A DNA stretch of 64,000 bases from Limonium bicolor (Eukaryota > Streptophyta > Magnoliopsida > Caryophyllales > Plumbaginaceae): the NCBI GenBank assembly GCA_023374045.1, contig CM041779.1:295440167-295504166 (forward strand), in the 5' to 3' direction. The translations under genes were made by a program, and so were the position numbers. A model generated the notes under the pieces. It had not been told where the DNA came from. It worked only from the letters and a program-made list of their open reading frames with translations, and ran no database searches. Every line of letters starts with the position of its first letter. Positions within the stretch are counted from its first letter, which is position 1. This document shows positions 1-10,400 of the stretch, piece by piece.

Positions 1-1610
1 CAAAAAGGGATAACTCAAGTACAATACCACAGGAAGGTACAATGGACAACATGTCATTAACATTAGCCGGATGTAACGGCATGCTTCAACAGCACTCAGG
101 AGCAATCCTTGAAGGGTGTCTGCATTGCAACAGTCAAACAACAGCGACATGATAAAAGCACAAAAGTTAGAACGAACACTCGGTTAGGACCCGAAGGGAT
201 TTCACTTAACAGGAAATGCCCTAAGATACTGAGAGACACTTATTAACACCATTTGCCTAACAAGGCCTCCTATGAACGGAAGCGTGATGCCACGACTTAC
301 CATGGAGCCCAATAATACCTCCAACCTATGACGGTATACATGGAGTGGAAACATGCATAAGCAGCTTGCAAAGAGCATAGCTCGCAGCAATACGGCTTAA
401 AAGCCACCAACCAACTACGTGTGTAACCTTAAATGATTGCAAAACCCACACCAATACTAACAAGACTTGCAAGAGGGATTGCCTCATACGACAAGAAATC
501 AACAACTGGACCATAAATTCAAACCCAACATCCTGAGTGGCTGGGAGTAATGGCCAACTCAATGTCACTGTCACTAGAGTATCAGCCTAGTATACAGTTG
601 ACGGAGCTTAAATACCCCTCATGCCTTCTGTAGCCATTGTACACAGAGGCATAAGAATCATGATAATGCCAACATTGGCCTAGTCCACACTTGGACACTA
701 CGAGAAACCCAAGGGAAGGTACCCCTCATTAACCAAAGACCACCAATACAGTGATGATGTGAACCCTTAGAAAAAGGCTTCCATTTACTATAACAACAAA
801 CCACGCAATAGATATTGCCAAGGGGTGAAGGAATAAGGAAATGAGATTTCCAAACCATTACGACTTAAAGGAGTAAGTATACTCCATATGCACCCAAGCA
901 TGTGGTAAACCATTGGGTAAACACCAACATAGCCAACCTTGTCAGTAGACCTATGAGTGGAGACAAACCACTCAACAAGAACTTTCATTTATCAATGACA
1001 GAGTACTCTTCAATTGGAGAACGGGACCAGAAAACCCTTGAAGTTCTTGGGATGTCCCGGTGATGTACATACAAAAGTAAAACTACACAGCTAGAGCCTA
1101 AACCAATGCCCAGCACCGAAAGGCAATAATTATCAAAGCAATTAATGTGAACACACATTGAACACCATGAATGATTAACGCTCAAGGGAGCTTATGACCC
1201 GATGAGTTATTTCATCCTTGGTCAACCAAGATACTTGGTAAATTGTATCACAAATGATGAAGATAATGTGAGGTAAGCCAACCTACACATGAAACCTAAA
1301 CTGAAATAAAACATCCCCACAATGGGAAGATAATAGTAGTGCGGTATGCTACAACAACCGTCATACACATGAACATTGGAAACCCCAGGGTGTTCATACC
1401 ATAAGGGAATGGTGCCAATGATAATGGCAATGAGTAAAGAGAAACTATCACAGTAACAGAATCAGTAAGAGCGATGTTGTAAAATGAGTAAGAATATGGT
1501 GCGCAACAAGCGACCGCTATGAGGAAGTAGCAGATGATGACACGGAGTATAAGTACGAGATGACAGGCATAAATATTCCTTCCTATCACATAAGTGACTT
1601 ATTGCCAAGC

Positions 1611-1680
1611 GTTTACGCCTCTGCACTCTGTATGACTGAGTGTTTTGGTATTGCACTTGTGCAGCTAACGATCTAATGTG
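1611..1680 (+). other. Conserved ~70-nt stem-loop motif (copy in B)
   Basis: The block starts GTTTACGCCTCTGCACTC. It contains a stem CACTC/GAGTG around a 9-nt loop, and then a second small palindrome, GCAC-TT-GTGC. Nearly the same block occurs in element A (42898-42968) and, unexpectedly, inside the LTR of family C (29532-29600). Function is unknown; a packaging or dimerisation signal is one possibility (inference). Confidence 0.55.
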
Positions 1681-2530
1681 ATGGCTAGGGATATGGAGAA
1701 TGTAAACCGTAGTAAACCCTTTTTTCACCAACAAACATGGCATAAGCCAGTTAAGCACACTTAGCAACAAACCGTGCGGCCTAAGGCCAGAGGAGCACGA
1801 GGAGTGTAAAACACACTATCAATCACAAGATGTGAATTTCATGGGAACAAGAAGGTGAAAGGAGACTTGAGAAAGTCACTAGGATCGACGCATAGAAATG
1901 CAAGGTCATACAAGTAAAGAACACTTGTACTGAACCAGGAGAACTGGTATGATTCAGAAGCTATTGACAACAGAGGAAGTGCTACAACTAAGTAGTGACT
2001 TAACCTCACCCGACAATAAGTCGGAGGAACTTAGTAAGCAATCGTGAGAATACGGATAGTATGTATAATAGATTACCAGGAAGCTGGCTATAATCTAAAC
2101 TCGTTGAGTTCAAAGGCGGTAAAAGAATACCACACTGGTTTGTAAACCTTATTCCCACAAAAAGGGATAAAAAGGCACTGAAGTAACGCATCTATAATAA
2201 CCAAAGAGTGAATTAAGCACTAAGGTTATCAGGGCCGCGCAGCAGAAGCTAGTGGGCCCTAGCTAAGAAATGTAATACACCCAGTAAGTATGCGAGATTG
2301 GCTATTAATGCCTTAAAGCCTAATAGGCTAAAACCAAATTGATTTTGAGTTAAATAAACTCATATAGGAATTCTTGGTGCAAAGACTAAACCATTGGTAT
2401 GGTTGAGACCCTTTGACCAGAGCATATTGTATAATGTGCCGTAGTGAAGCTAAACGCTTCAGATTGCCCAAATTGATTAAACCAATGTTTAATAATAATA
2501 ACACATGGTAGATTACGTGGGCGTAATCTC

Positions 2531-2547
2531 TTTTAAGGGGGGTAGAG
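2531..2547 (+). promoter_or_regulatory. Internal PPT-like tract of B
   Basis: TTTTAAGGGGGGTAGAG is nearly identical to the polypurine tract that abuts the 3' LTR (3751-3764), but lies about 1.2 kb upstream of it. Element A has the same second tract at 43699-43715. It may be a relic of an older PPT/LTR boundary or an extra plus-strand priming site. Confidence 0.5.
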
Positions 2548-3750
2548 CGAAAACCGCTTAATGTAAGTTTTATGAATAAAACACTTAAACCGTAATGTGC
2601 ATAGCACAAATGAGAATCAAATTGATGATTGGTACTATGTTAAATAAACATAAGTACTCATTCATATGGTAATTATGGTAATTAGGCATTAGACATGCAA
2701 ATACCATAGGAGGAGTATACCCATCTTGTAACACCAATGTAAGAGTATTAGTAAAAGAAAAGTAATGAGTAGTGGACGGAGCTCCACAAGTATTGTAACC
2801 TTTGAAGAAGTAGTACGAAATGAATGTGGATAGTAGATGAATGAAGTTTATGAGTAGTGGAATCGTAAGTAAAATATTTGAAACAATCGAAGCCAACTAA
2901 ATCTTATAAGTGTAGTATTCCTTAGTTAGAATATTGGAGATGATGGTGAGTAATGGATGGAAGTAATGAAGGGTGATGAAATGAGCATTAGGATTGAACC
3001 ATGGAGGAAAGCATTTGGGAAGTAGAGTGAGGATGATTGATGGATTGATTCCATCCTTTGGAGATGTATGAATTTGTAATCACGACTAGAAAGAATAAAA
3101 AGATAGAAAATGAAAACAATTAAATTATTTGTTTGGTTGAACCTGATGTGGGAAGTCGAACTTGATCCTGATCAGATCAAGGGAAACCGAACACAAATTG
3201 GGGTGGAAAGATAGTTCAACACTGATGCTGATCACATCAGGGTCGAATGATTCTGGAAGCTCCCCTTAAGTTGTCACAAAAATCACACATAGGATATAGT
3301 AAGGTATATATATTGGACTTTGGAGTTATGTGTTTTAGAAAATTTCTAATTGGTAGTAGTGAAGTATTTCTCTTAGACTGTAGGTCAAGAATTTGTGAGA
3401 AGCTTGTACCGGAGAAGATAGTAGTGTAGTATGTTGTATTATTCCAAAGGCAACAGGACATAGAGGAGTCCTGTGTCGAGATGACCCGAGTGCCTACGGG
3501 ATTGTGGTGTTGCATTGCTTTGGGGATAGCTTTGCACTGTATGTATGTGAATTTTGTAAAGAGGAACTGGATGGTCGATAGTAATATGGATTGGAGTAAG
3601 TATTGTACATTGGAATGATAGGGAAAGGAGAAACCTTGAGTAACGAATTTGGGAATTGTAAGGAGGAAGAATGTACCACGGTATTAGACATGTAAGAACG
3701 AGTAAGCATTGTAAACTTATAACCTCGAGCAACTTTGAGGACAAAGTTCT

Positions 3751-3764
3751 TAAGGGGGGTAGAT
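3751..3764 (+). promoter_or_regulatory. Polypurine tract of B
   Basis: TAAGGGGGGTAGAT abuts the TG of the 3' LTR. In LTR retrotransposons this position holds the plus-strand primer. A nearly identical tract precedes the 3' LTR of element A (45028-45040). Confidence 0.8.
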
Positions 3765-4226
3765 TGAAATACCCCGACCTTAAATATGGCGATTAAATTA
3801 TCCTAATAGGTATTTAAGAGCCTAATAATGCTTAAGTAATATTGGTAAGGAAAATAAATCCAAAAGAAATAAGAAACGCTTAAAAAACGTAAAACGCTAA
3901 ATAAGCGTTAAATAACCATAGGAGGTATGAAACCTCGGTTAGCGTATTGTAAGGATTCTAAAGGCTTAATTAAGTCTAATAAATATTAGGGAACAAATCC
4001 CGAAGAAAACGTATCCTTAAAATGGATTAAAATCACTAACGAACCTTAAAGCACGTTTTTCGAGGTAACCGGGAAAACGCGTCTTTAAGCGGGTCAAATA
4101 GACTCGTAACAATTTTGGTCAACTAAATAATCATTAATAAATATTAGTGAAGCTTTGGAACCAATAAAATCAATAAAACGAGAAATTAGTAAAAACTGTC
4201 AAAAACAGGAAGTTGTGGGGTAAAAG

Positions 4227-4234
4227 CATAAATA
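4227..4234 (+). promoter_or_regulatory. TATA-like box of LTR B
   Basis: CATAAATA lies about 460 bp into the LTR and is followed by a CT-rich leader. The same site is TATAAATA in E (59968-59975, minus) and CATAAATA in F (22568-22575, minus), all inside a conserved block with GTTGTGGGGTA just upstream. If it is the promoter, U3 is only about 0.5 kb and more than 3 kb of the LTR is transcribed. Confidence 0.5.
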
Positions 4235-4482
4235 ACTCAAACTAGTGTGTCCAATATTGTAAATAGAATTTTAAAACCCTCATGGGCTTTGTGGATGTCC
4301 GATTGGAGCCCCCACTCACACCTCTCTTTACTTCCTTTTCATTTACAAGAAGACAAAGAACTAAAAAGCAATAAAGTAAACTATTACCTCACACACTCTC
4401 TCTCCTACCCTCTCATCACTCACTCACGTAGCAGCCCCCTCCTTCTCCTCTCTAATTTCTTCTCCTTCTTCCTGCGACAGCA

Positions 4483-4677
4483 ATGGAGGTTTTGAACAAC
4501 CCACAAAAGTACCCCCTTCTCTCCTCTTGTTACTCCCTTAAATCCTCCAAAAATTATAAAAATTACACCATCGTCTTCCTCTCATCAAGGAGAGTATTCC
4601 CCTCTTTTCAAAATTTGAAAAGGAGCATTTTCATCTCCATGGGTATGGAGCATTTGGAGCTTCAAGACTACCACTAG
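4483..4677 (+). CDS. Small LTR-encoded ORF (64 codons), doubtful
   Basis: This ORF lies just after the TATA-like box and CT-rich leader of LTR B. Its middle (TIVFLSSR, then FPSF, then a methionine-glycine pair) is recognisable in the same place in F (22113-22301, minus, also open and ending at the equivalent stop) and in E (about 59480-59610, minus, without that stop). The matches may reflect only nucleotide homology of the LTRs, since nonsynonymous changes look frequent. I recognise no protein family. Confidence 0.2.
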   Translation: MEVLNNPQKYPLLSSCYSLKSSKNYKNYTIVFLSSRRVFPSFQNLKRSIFISMGMEHLELQDYH

Positions 4678-5924
4678 AACCACCTTGTTCTAATGAGGTA
4701 AAAATATTCTCAAAAACTCCATCTTTTCTAGCCTTATGGGCAAAACGAAATTTAGACTAAACTTGTGTTTGGTTCCTTTGTACTCTAGCCGATTTTGGCA
4801 CTCTTGGAGGGTGAGAAATATTGTTCTTGAACTATTCCAAGCATTACCTACACCCTTACAAGGTAATGAAATTTCTAAACCCTAAAACTTACATTAAGCT
4901 TTAAAGGTTGAAAAAGGGTTAGTAGTTTAATTGCATTTGTTTCGTGTGTATTGGGTATTGGGGATGGAGTTGGGCAACTCCATCCCCCATGTGACCGATT
5001 GAGCAGCAGAAGAGAGAGAAGAGAGAAGAGGAGAAGTGAAAAGGAATGAGGAAATCGTAAGCTCAAGGTAAGAGCTCTCCTAAGGTTAAGATTTAATGCA
5101 TTAGAGTAATGGGAATGGGTAACCAATTTAAAGAACCCAAAACATTGTACTAGTATTGTAGTTGTGGAAGTTTGAGTAATTGTGAGCTTGTATTTGGATT
5201 GTAGGCCTTAGAGCCAAGTATTGTGTATTTGTATTGACATTGCTGTTTGGTGGAGGTATTGGAGTATTGGTATTGACTTGAGTGCTGGTAGGACCCTTGT
5301 ATGGGTGTGGCTAGAATAGGAATGATTTTGGTGATAATGGGTATGTGTGGATAAGTGAGAATTGTAGGTGAGCTATGGCGAAATTTTGGTAGGAATTGTG
5401 TATTTAGGAAGGACTTGGTGATGGGGGAATCGAGGTGTAGATTGGATTGAGTAGATATGATTGGTAGTGATGAAGAGGTTTGTAGTATGAGAAATAGGAA
5501 GTGTAAAATCTGTAGCAAAAATGTGTAAAAATACAATTGAGAAGTTAGGAAAAATTAGTGTGTAAGAATTGGTAAAAAGGGTGTTGGACTTGGGTATAGA
5601 TATTGTAGTTGTTTGGAGATGAATTGGGATGGTAATTTGGCATTAGAAGAGGGAACTAGGCATGAGGAAATAAGAACCCAAAATCTGTAGCAAAAACCAC
5701 TTGGAGAAATAATGTAAGTGCTGGAATGAAAATGTGGAGAATTAGTGTGTGAATTAGTATGAAAAGGAGTAATGAGTTGGTAATGGATTTGATCATGTTT
5801 AGGAACTTAATTAGGTGCTTAAACATGTGGGATTAAGTGTAGGAACAATGGGAAATTAATTAGGCAAAGTTTGGATTGTAACAGATTTTGAAAACTTAAA
5901 ATCTGTAGAAATTTTAGCAGGGTC

Positions 5925-6252
5925 CGGGACTTAAGTCCAAGACTAAGTCCCGGACCAGCACATTAAAACAGACCGAGAATTGGTGACAAAGGGTGGTCCG
6001 GGACTTAAGTCCCATACAAGGACCCGGACCACCCCTGTAAAATAGCCCGAGAGTTTCAGTAAGTTTGGGTCCGGGACTTGACTTATGTGCAAGGACCCGG
6101 ACCAAATTAAAATTTCGTTCGAGAGTTTTCAGGACATTGGGTCCGGGACTTACCTAATGTATAAGGTCCCGGACCATAAATGAAATCAGGCCGAGAGTAG
6201 TGACCACATGTTGGTCCGGGACTTAAGACCTGGACAAGGTCCCGGACCAACA
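5925..6252 (+). repeat. Tandem hairpin array in LTR B (5 units, ~72 bp)
   Basis: Five units start near 5925, 5996, 6068, 6139 and 6212. Each has an arm GGTCCGGGACTT and a facing arm AAGGTCCCGGACC or close variants, separated by 10-15 nt, with a spacer of about 30 nt between hairpins. The array lies 1.7-2.0 kb from the LTR 3' end. The equivalent arrays of E and F sit at the same distance but have a different stem sequence. Confidence 0.85.
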
Positions 6253-7419
6253 CAGAATTGTAAAAATAAGTTGATTACATGGTGTATAAAGTAAGGAAGT
6301 GAAAGGTAATGATAGTATAAGATAATTAGTACTTAATTAATGATGTTTAAGGGTCATTAAAAGTATAAACAAGTTGGAGAATTAAGTAAGAGAGTTTTAA
6401 GTATTTGAACATTAAGTTAAACCGAAACAACGGGGTAAGTATGGGAGTAGTAAATAAGTATGTATTGTAATACTTAGTATTGATCGAACCATTTGGCATG
6501 TAGTCACCGGTTCGAGACTAGGACTCGAGGAATAAGTAAGGAGTAAGGAACAAGGAGACACCGGTAAAGTAGATTTCGGGAAAAAGGTATGATTTCTTCA
6601 TGCCCTGTATCCTAATCTGGTTACCCCGATTTGTGTGCTTAATTGACCACCTAAATAAGATAAATGCACGAATCGGACTATATTGCACTTACCTGTGCTT
6701 GACTTATGTTGTGCTTGATATTTATTGTCTTGAGCACTAGTTTGTATAATTCATGAAATATATGAATGATGATGAATGGTATTCGAACCTCGTATTGTAC
6801 TTGTGTAATGTATTGTACCTCGTATGTATGTGTATATGTGTATTGTATTATTGTGGCTTGGATATTGACTTGTGCTAATTCCTAACTATCTAACTCCTAA
6901 CTTAAGTGAGTAAATTGGAATGAGTACAAGTCCGATATAGCTTCGGCCACGCGTGAGGATGCGGAGTCACAAGAGGTTGGCTGCAATTCCTGACTCTTAA
7001 ACTGGTCCGCGGCCCAAATCCCTTAAATGGGTAGCATCCCGGATTGGTGAGTCAAGTAAATCCCGGAGGTGGGACGTGTATGTAGTCTCCAGGGCCGGAG
7101 GTCCCGACGACTTAACTTGAGTAAGAGTAAGAGTAATTAAGTATGGATCCGTGAGTATGAGTATGAGTATGTATGCGTATGTACGAAGTAACGAGTAAAA
7201 GAGTAATCTCCACCCGATTAACCCGGGTGGACCAATGAAGCTAACAAGTATTGTATACTGTGTATGTAATGAGTATGTGTATTCGGAAAAAGGTAAGTAC
7301 GTAATGAATGGTTTATGTTGTACTCTTGTATGTAATGAAGTGTATGTATGTGTGTATGCCTTGCGTAATGTATTGTAATAATATGTATAAAAGCATGTAT
7401 GCATGTATGTTTGAATGAA

Positions 7420-7534
7420 ATCAACCGCATGTATACGACCAAGTGGTCGGCGTACCCTCACTAGTATGCGGGGTATGCGGTTATCATGCTCGGCGAAAGC
7501 TGACCCCTTCGGGGGACATTTTTTAGTGTGCAGG
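7420..7534 (+). other. Twin-hairpin module with splice-acceptor-like end (B)
   Basis: The order is ATCAACCGCATG, stem GACCA/TGGTC, small hairpin GC-GAAA-GC, hairpin CCCC-TTCG-GGGG, a T-rich tract, then GTGCAG/GTAC. The same order is found in A2, both LTRs of A, D, E and F, with differing stem sequences that still pair. This suggests selection on RNA folding, with a possible 3' splice site. Confidence 0.55.
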
Positions 7535-7836
7535 TACCCAAAGCGAATGTGGTCAAGGAAGAGGCCGGAGGCACACCCTTGTAATTGGGAGTAAGTAGTT
7601 TGTGAGGAACGGGTAGTAAGTAGACTCGTAGTGAGTACGAATGAACTTGGAAGAGGTATTATATCTGTATAAGGATCCTAGTAAACTCGGTATGTAGATT
7701 ATACTGCATTGTACTTGGAGTATTGTATTGAATGAAGATTGTAGTAGTATTTGGTAAACGGAGGACGTATTGTAGACTTGTAGTACTCGGGATTCCGGTC
7801 CATCAAACCGATGTTGTATGTAGGAGTAGTAGCCTT

Positions 7837-7858
7837 GTTAGTCACGTGGGTGACTAAC
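7837..7858 (+). other. Perfect 9-bp hairpin containing CACGTG, LTR B
   Basis: Arms GTTAGTCAC and GTGACTAAC enclose the loop GTGG. In element A the same hairpin reads GTTAGCCAC/GTGGCTAAC, a compensatory base-pair change. It also contains a G-box core (CACGTG), so a DNA-level role in transcription factor binding is an alternative. Confidence 0.6.
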
Positions 7859-7960
7859 GGCATTGTATCACCCATTGTATGTAAGCATATATCCGCTGCG
7901 TGTATCTGATATGTAAGGAAATTGGACGGTAAGCATTGTATTAATGGTAGGGGTGTTACA

Positions 7961-8595
7961 CGTCTGGGCTATTGCAGTTAGGTCTTTGCAACCCCTTTTT
8001 TTGTAGGTTCGGAGTTACCCGCTTCATAATTGACTTTTAGGTAGTCCCTATGCTCTTGCGCGGTATTATCCCACTGTTATTGCTCCCTTGGTTTGTTGTC
8101 CGGTGTTTCTGTCACTTCTCTTGTCCTCTCATTGCACTCGTAGTGCTTTTCTTCTTACTGGTATGGCGGGGTTATATCAACTGCGTAGCATGTCGACCCA
8201 AGTTGCCGGTAATTATTATTCTCTCACTGGTAGGATTCCGTTGGTAGCGCCTGTTTCAACATTGCGCTCCAATTAGGACCTTCAAGTCTTGAAAGACTAT
8301 TGCATAACGAGGTGCTTCTTGTATTGCATAATGCTAAGTAATTGCCAGATCGGGTTTTCCCGAGTAAGAGATGGCTTGTCATCTCTCTAGCATTCATTTC
8401 TGGTATCTTAGAACCAGGGGCGCGGAGGGCGGGTCAAGTATTACAGATATCCGATACACATCGGGGAATCCTAACTAACGCACCTCTCGCACTAATACTC
8501 AACCCTTATCCCAAAGTCTAAATTTCCTAACTCAGTAATTCCTAAGCTCGGTATTTTCCAGTCATCAGAGTGTAGTTACGCTCTGATACCACTTT
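7961..8595 (-). mobile_element. 5' part of internal region of element D
   Basis: Read on the minus strand, this follows D's 5' LTR: a short spacer, the PBS, then about 0.6 kb homologous to the start of element A's internal region (40183-40620). Shared blocks include the one around CTGGGTCGACATGC (near 40590 in A and near 8195 here). No coding motif is visible. It is cut at 7960/7961 by the end of B's LTR, so B probably inserted here; CGTCT (7961-7965) would be the right copy of B's TSD. Confidence 0.75.
8564..8592 (-). promoter_or_regulatory. Primer-binding site and PBS hairpin of D
   Basis: On the minus strand TGGTATCAGAGC lies five bases after the LTR end and matches the complement of the plant initiator tRNA-Met 3' end. 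The ATCAGAG inside it pairs with a downstream CTCTGAT across a 10-nt loop, so the primer site can be folded away. Element A has a longer version (40192-40215). Confidence 0.75.
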
Positions 8596-8693
8596 TGTAA
8601 CACCCCAACTCCAAATACAATGATCGTCGCCCTAAGTCCATCTCATTCATTAACAACGCAGCGGAAAAGTTCTACTAAATTGGTGTTACCGCC

Positions 8694-8715
8694 GTTAGTC
8701 ACCCACGTGACTAAC
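8694..8715 (-). other. CACGTG hairpin in LTR D
   Basis: Minus-strand arms GTTAGTCAC/GTGACTAAC with loop GTGG, identical in stem to the copy in B (7837-7858) and at the same distance from the LTR end. Confidence 0.6.
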
Positions 8716-8951
8716 TAGGCCTATTCTCTTACAAGTCAAGGTCTGACTAACCGGATAATTACTCGAGCATCTATACAATACAATTCATAAACCACAACTT
8801 ATACCGAGTATCTCATATCCTAATACATCATACTAACATCTCATCAATTACTAAACGAGTGTACATGCACAACTCGTGTAACAAATGTAAAAGCAACCCG
8901 AAGTACTCTACCCGCTCCTACTCTCAGGTTGAGTCCTCGTCTGGTACCTAC

Positions 8952-9066
8952 CTGCAAAGTTTAAATCACAGGCCCCAAGGGGCTCAGCATATTGCTGGTA
9001 CAGAAAACGTGCAGCCCACAAGCTAGCAGGGTTACACACGACTACTTTGTCATATACATGCAATTG
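8952..9066 (-). other. Twin-hairpin module (D)
   Basis: Minus strand: stem AGCA/TGCT, stem GCCCC-TT-GGGGC, a pyrimidine-containing stretch, then TTTGCAG/GTAGGTAC. Same order as in the other giant LTRs. Confidence 0.5.
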
Positions 9067-10189
9067 TTTATTCATACATATAATAATGAGAAGTACGATA
9101 ACAAACAACACATTTATGTGAAACATTCACAGCTTAAATAAATCGAACATCGTAATGGATGCCCATTAATGAGTAAATTAGATTCCTAACTCCTGAGGCC
9201 TGAGAATTGTTTAGTTCTCGTGTTTGACCATACCTTATAAGTGTCAACCGTTCTCTTAATAGAACTAGTTGTTCTCTAACTGAATTGTTTATTATTTGTC
9301 GGGTCAAAGTAACCCTAGCCAATGAGTTATTAGCTCCATTGGGTTAATAAACACAAATTCATAAGTTATGAGGGGTGTAGGCTTGACCCTCCCGCGCCTC
9401 CTGAATTTGCCTCCCATCTCAAACTATTCACTCGAGCTGGTCGGGTCTGTTTGTCGACCCTAGGCGACAAGTCGTAGACGAGCCATATGCTGAAGACAGA
9501 TCTGATACAAATGCCGACCTCCTAACCAAAACATGCATGACCGGAGTCAGTCCTGGATTCCTTTCCTCCCAAGTTCCAGTTAGCTGAAGTCTCATTGACA
9601 ATTGGTTAGTTAAACCTCTCTCGGTATTAACCAACTAACAACAGGGAGTATTAATAACCTTATACAATTGTTTACTAAACATAGTTAATGAACAAGCTCT
9701 GAATCAATTCGTGTTAGTGTGCAATGGACACACAATAACAATAATATAGTAAATCGGTTTCATGCTTAATCTTGATTGGTCGTATCACAATAACACATAG
9801 CACACAAACCGAGGTAGACCTCGTTAGCAAACAAGCTACAAGAATCCCATACCGTACACCGGAGACTGGCTAGCTCTTAATCCCTCGTTCGCCTAATCCG
9901 CCGAACGCCTCTGACTTATCTAGATCTGTAACCAGAACTAGTATTAGTATCCTGTGTCTTAGAACTAATTCGGTTCTCTTTTCAACTTAAACCTCTTCCT
10001 AGGTTAACCCGGGTATAATAATATACCGTTAAACGGGTTCGTTCATTTAGGAGCGTTTTCAAGCTCAATTCCAATTCATTAACATACTAACGTCGTTAGC
10101 AGTTAATTAGTTGCACTATTAGCAACATTAGACTTATACAGACCTTATATTAGGTTTTAGTATTTTTCACTATTCACCGTATTTTACTA

Positions 10190-10400
10190 TCGTGTACGTA
10201 TTTTACTATTCACGTATACGTATTTTACTATCCACGTATACGTATTTTACTATTCACGTATACGTCTCGTATTTAACTATTCATATATACGTAGTTACTA
10301 ATCATGTATACGTATTTATTATTCATGTATATGTATTTACTATTCATGTATATGTATTTACTATTCATGTATACGTATACTATTCATGTACACCAAAAAT
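10190..10400 (-). repeat. Palindromic ~22-bp minisatellite in LTR D
   Basis: About nine degenerate units contain TATTCACGTATACG, with the self-complementary core ACGTATACGT degrading to variants such as ATGTATATGT. It lies 1.6-1.8 kb from D's LTR 3' end, where the other families have their hairpin arrays, but it has a short period and a different core. Confidence 0.75.

Larger units (their letters stand above)
1..3764 (+). mobile_element. Internal region of giant-LTR element B (3' portion), non-coding
   Basis: This is the downstream part of the internal domain of a LARD-like LTR retrotransposon whose 5' half lies outside the window. It ends in a polypurine tract directly before the 3' LTR at 3765. 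Several blocks are clearly homologous to the internal domain of element A: about 100-240 matches about 42040-42240, 1611-1680 matches 42898-42968, and 2400-2550 matches 43600-43715. All three frames on both strands are closed every few dozen codons. I see no gag, protease, RT, RNase H or integrase motif, so the region appears non-coding and the element would depend on proteins supplied in trans. It could instead be a heavily decayed polyprotein, but two diverged copies both lacking coding signal argue against that. Confidence 0.75.
3765..7960 (+). repeat. 3' LTR of giant-LTR element B (4196 bp)
   Basis: The LTR runs from TGAAATACCCCGACC to GGGGTGTTACA, directly after a polypurine tract. It is the same family as E (56352-60294, reverse) and F (18838-22776, reverse); shared blocks include the region after CAAATCCCGAAGAAAACG near 4000 and the CG-rich block at about 6940-7100. 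From left to right it contains a TATA-like box (about 4230), a CT-rich leader (about 4380-4470), a five-unit hairpin array (5925-6252), a twin-hairpin/splice-acceptor module (7420-7534) and a hairpin containing CACGTG (7837-7858). The element appears inserted into the internal region of D, which resumes at 7961. Its TSD cannot be checked because the 5' LTR is outside the window. Confidence 0.85.

Noticed and set aside
1..3764. Dozens of 60-100-codon ORFs in the internal regions of A and B
   Set aside because: Not conserved between A and B in frame, no domain motifs, random-length distribution.
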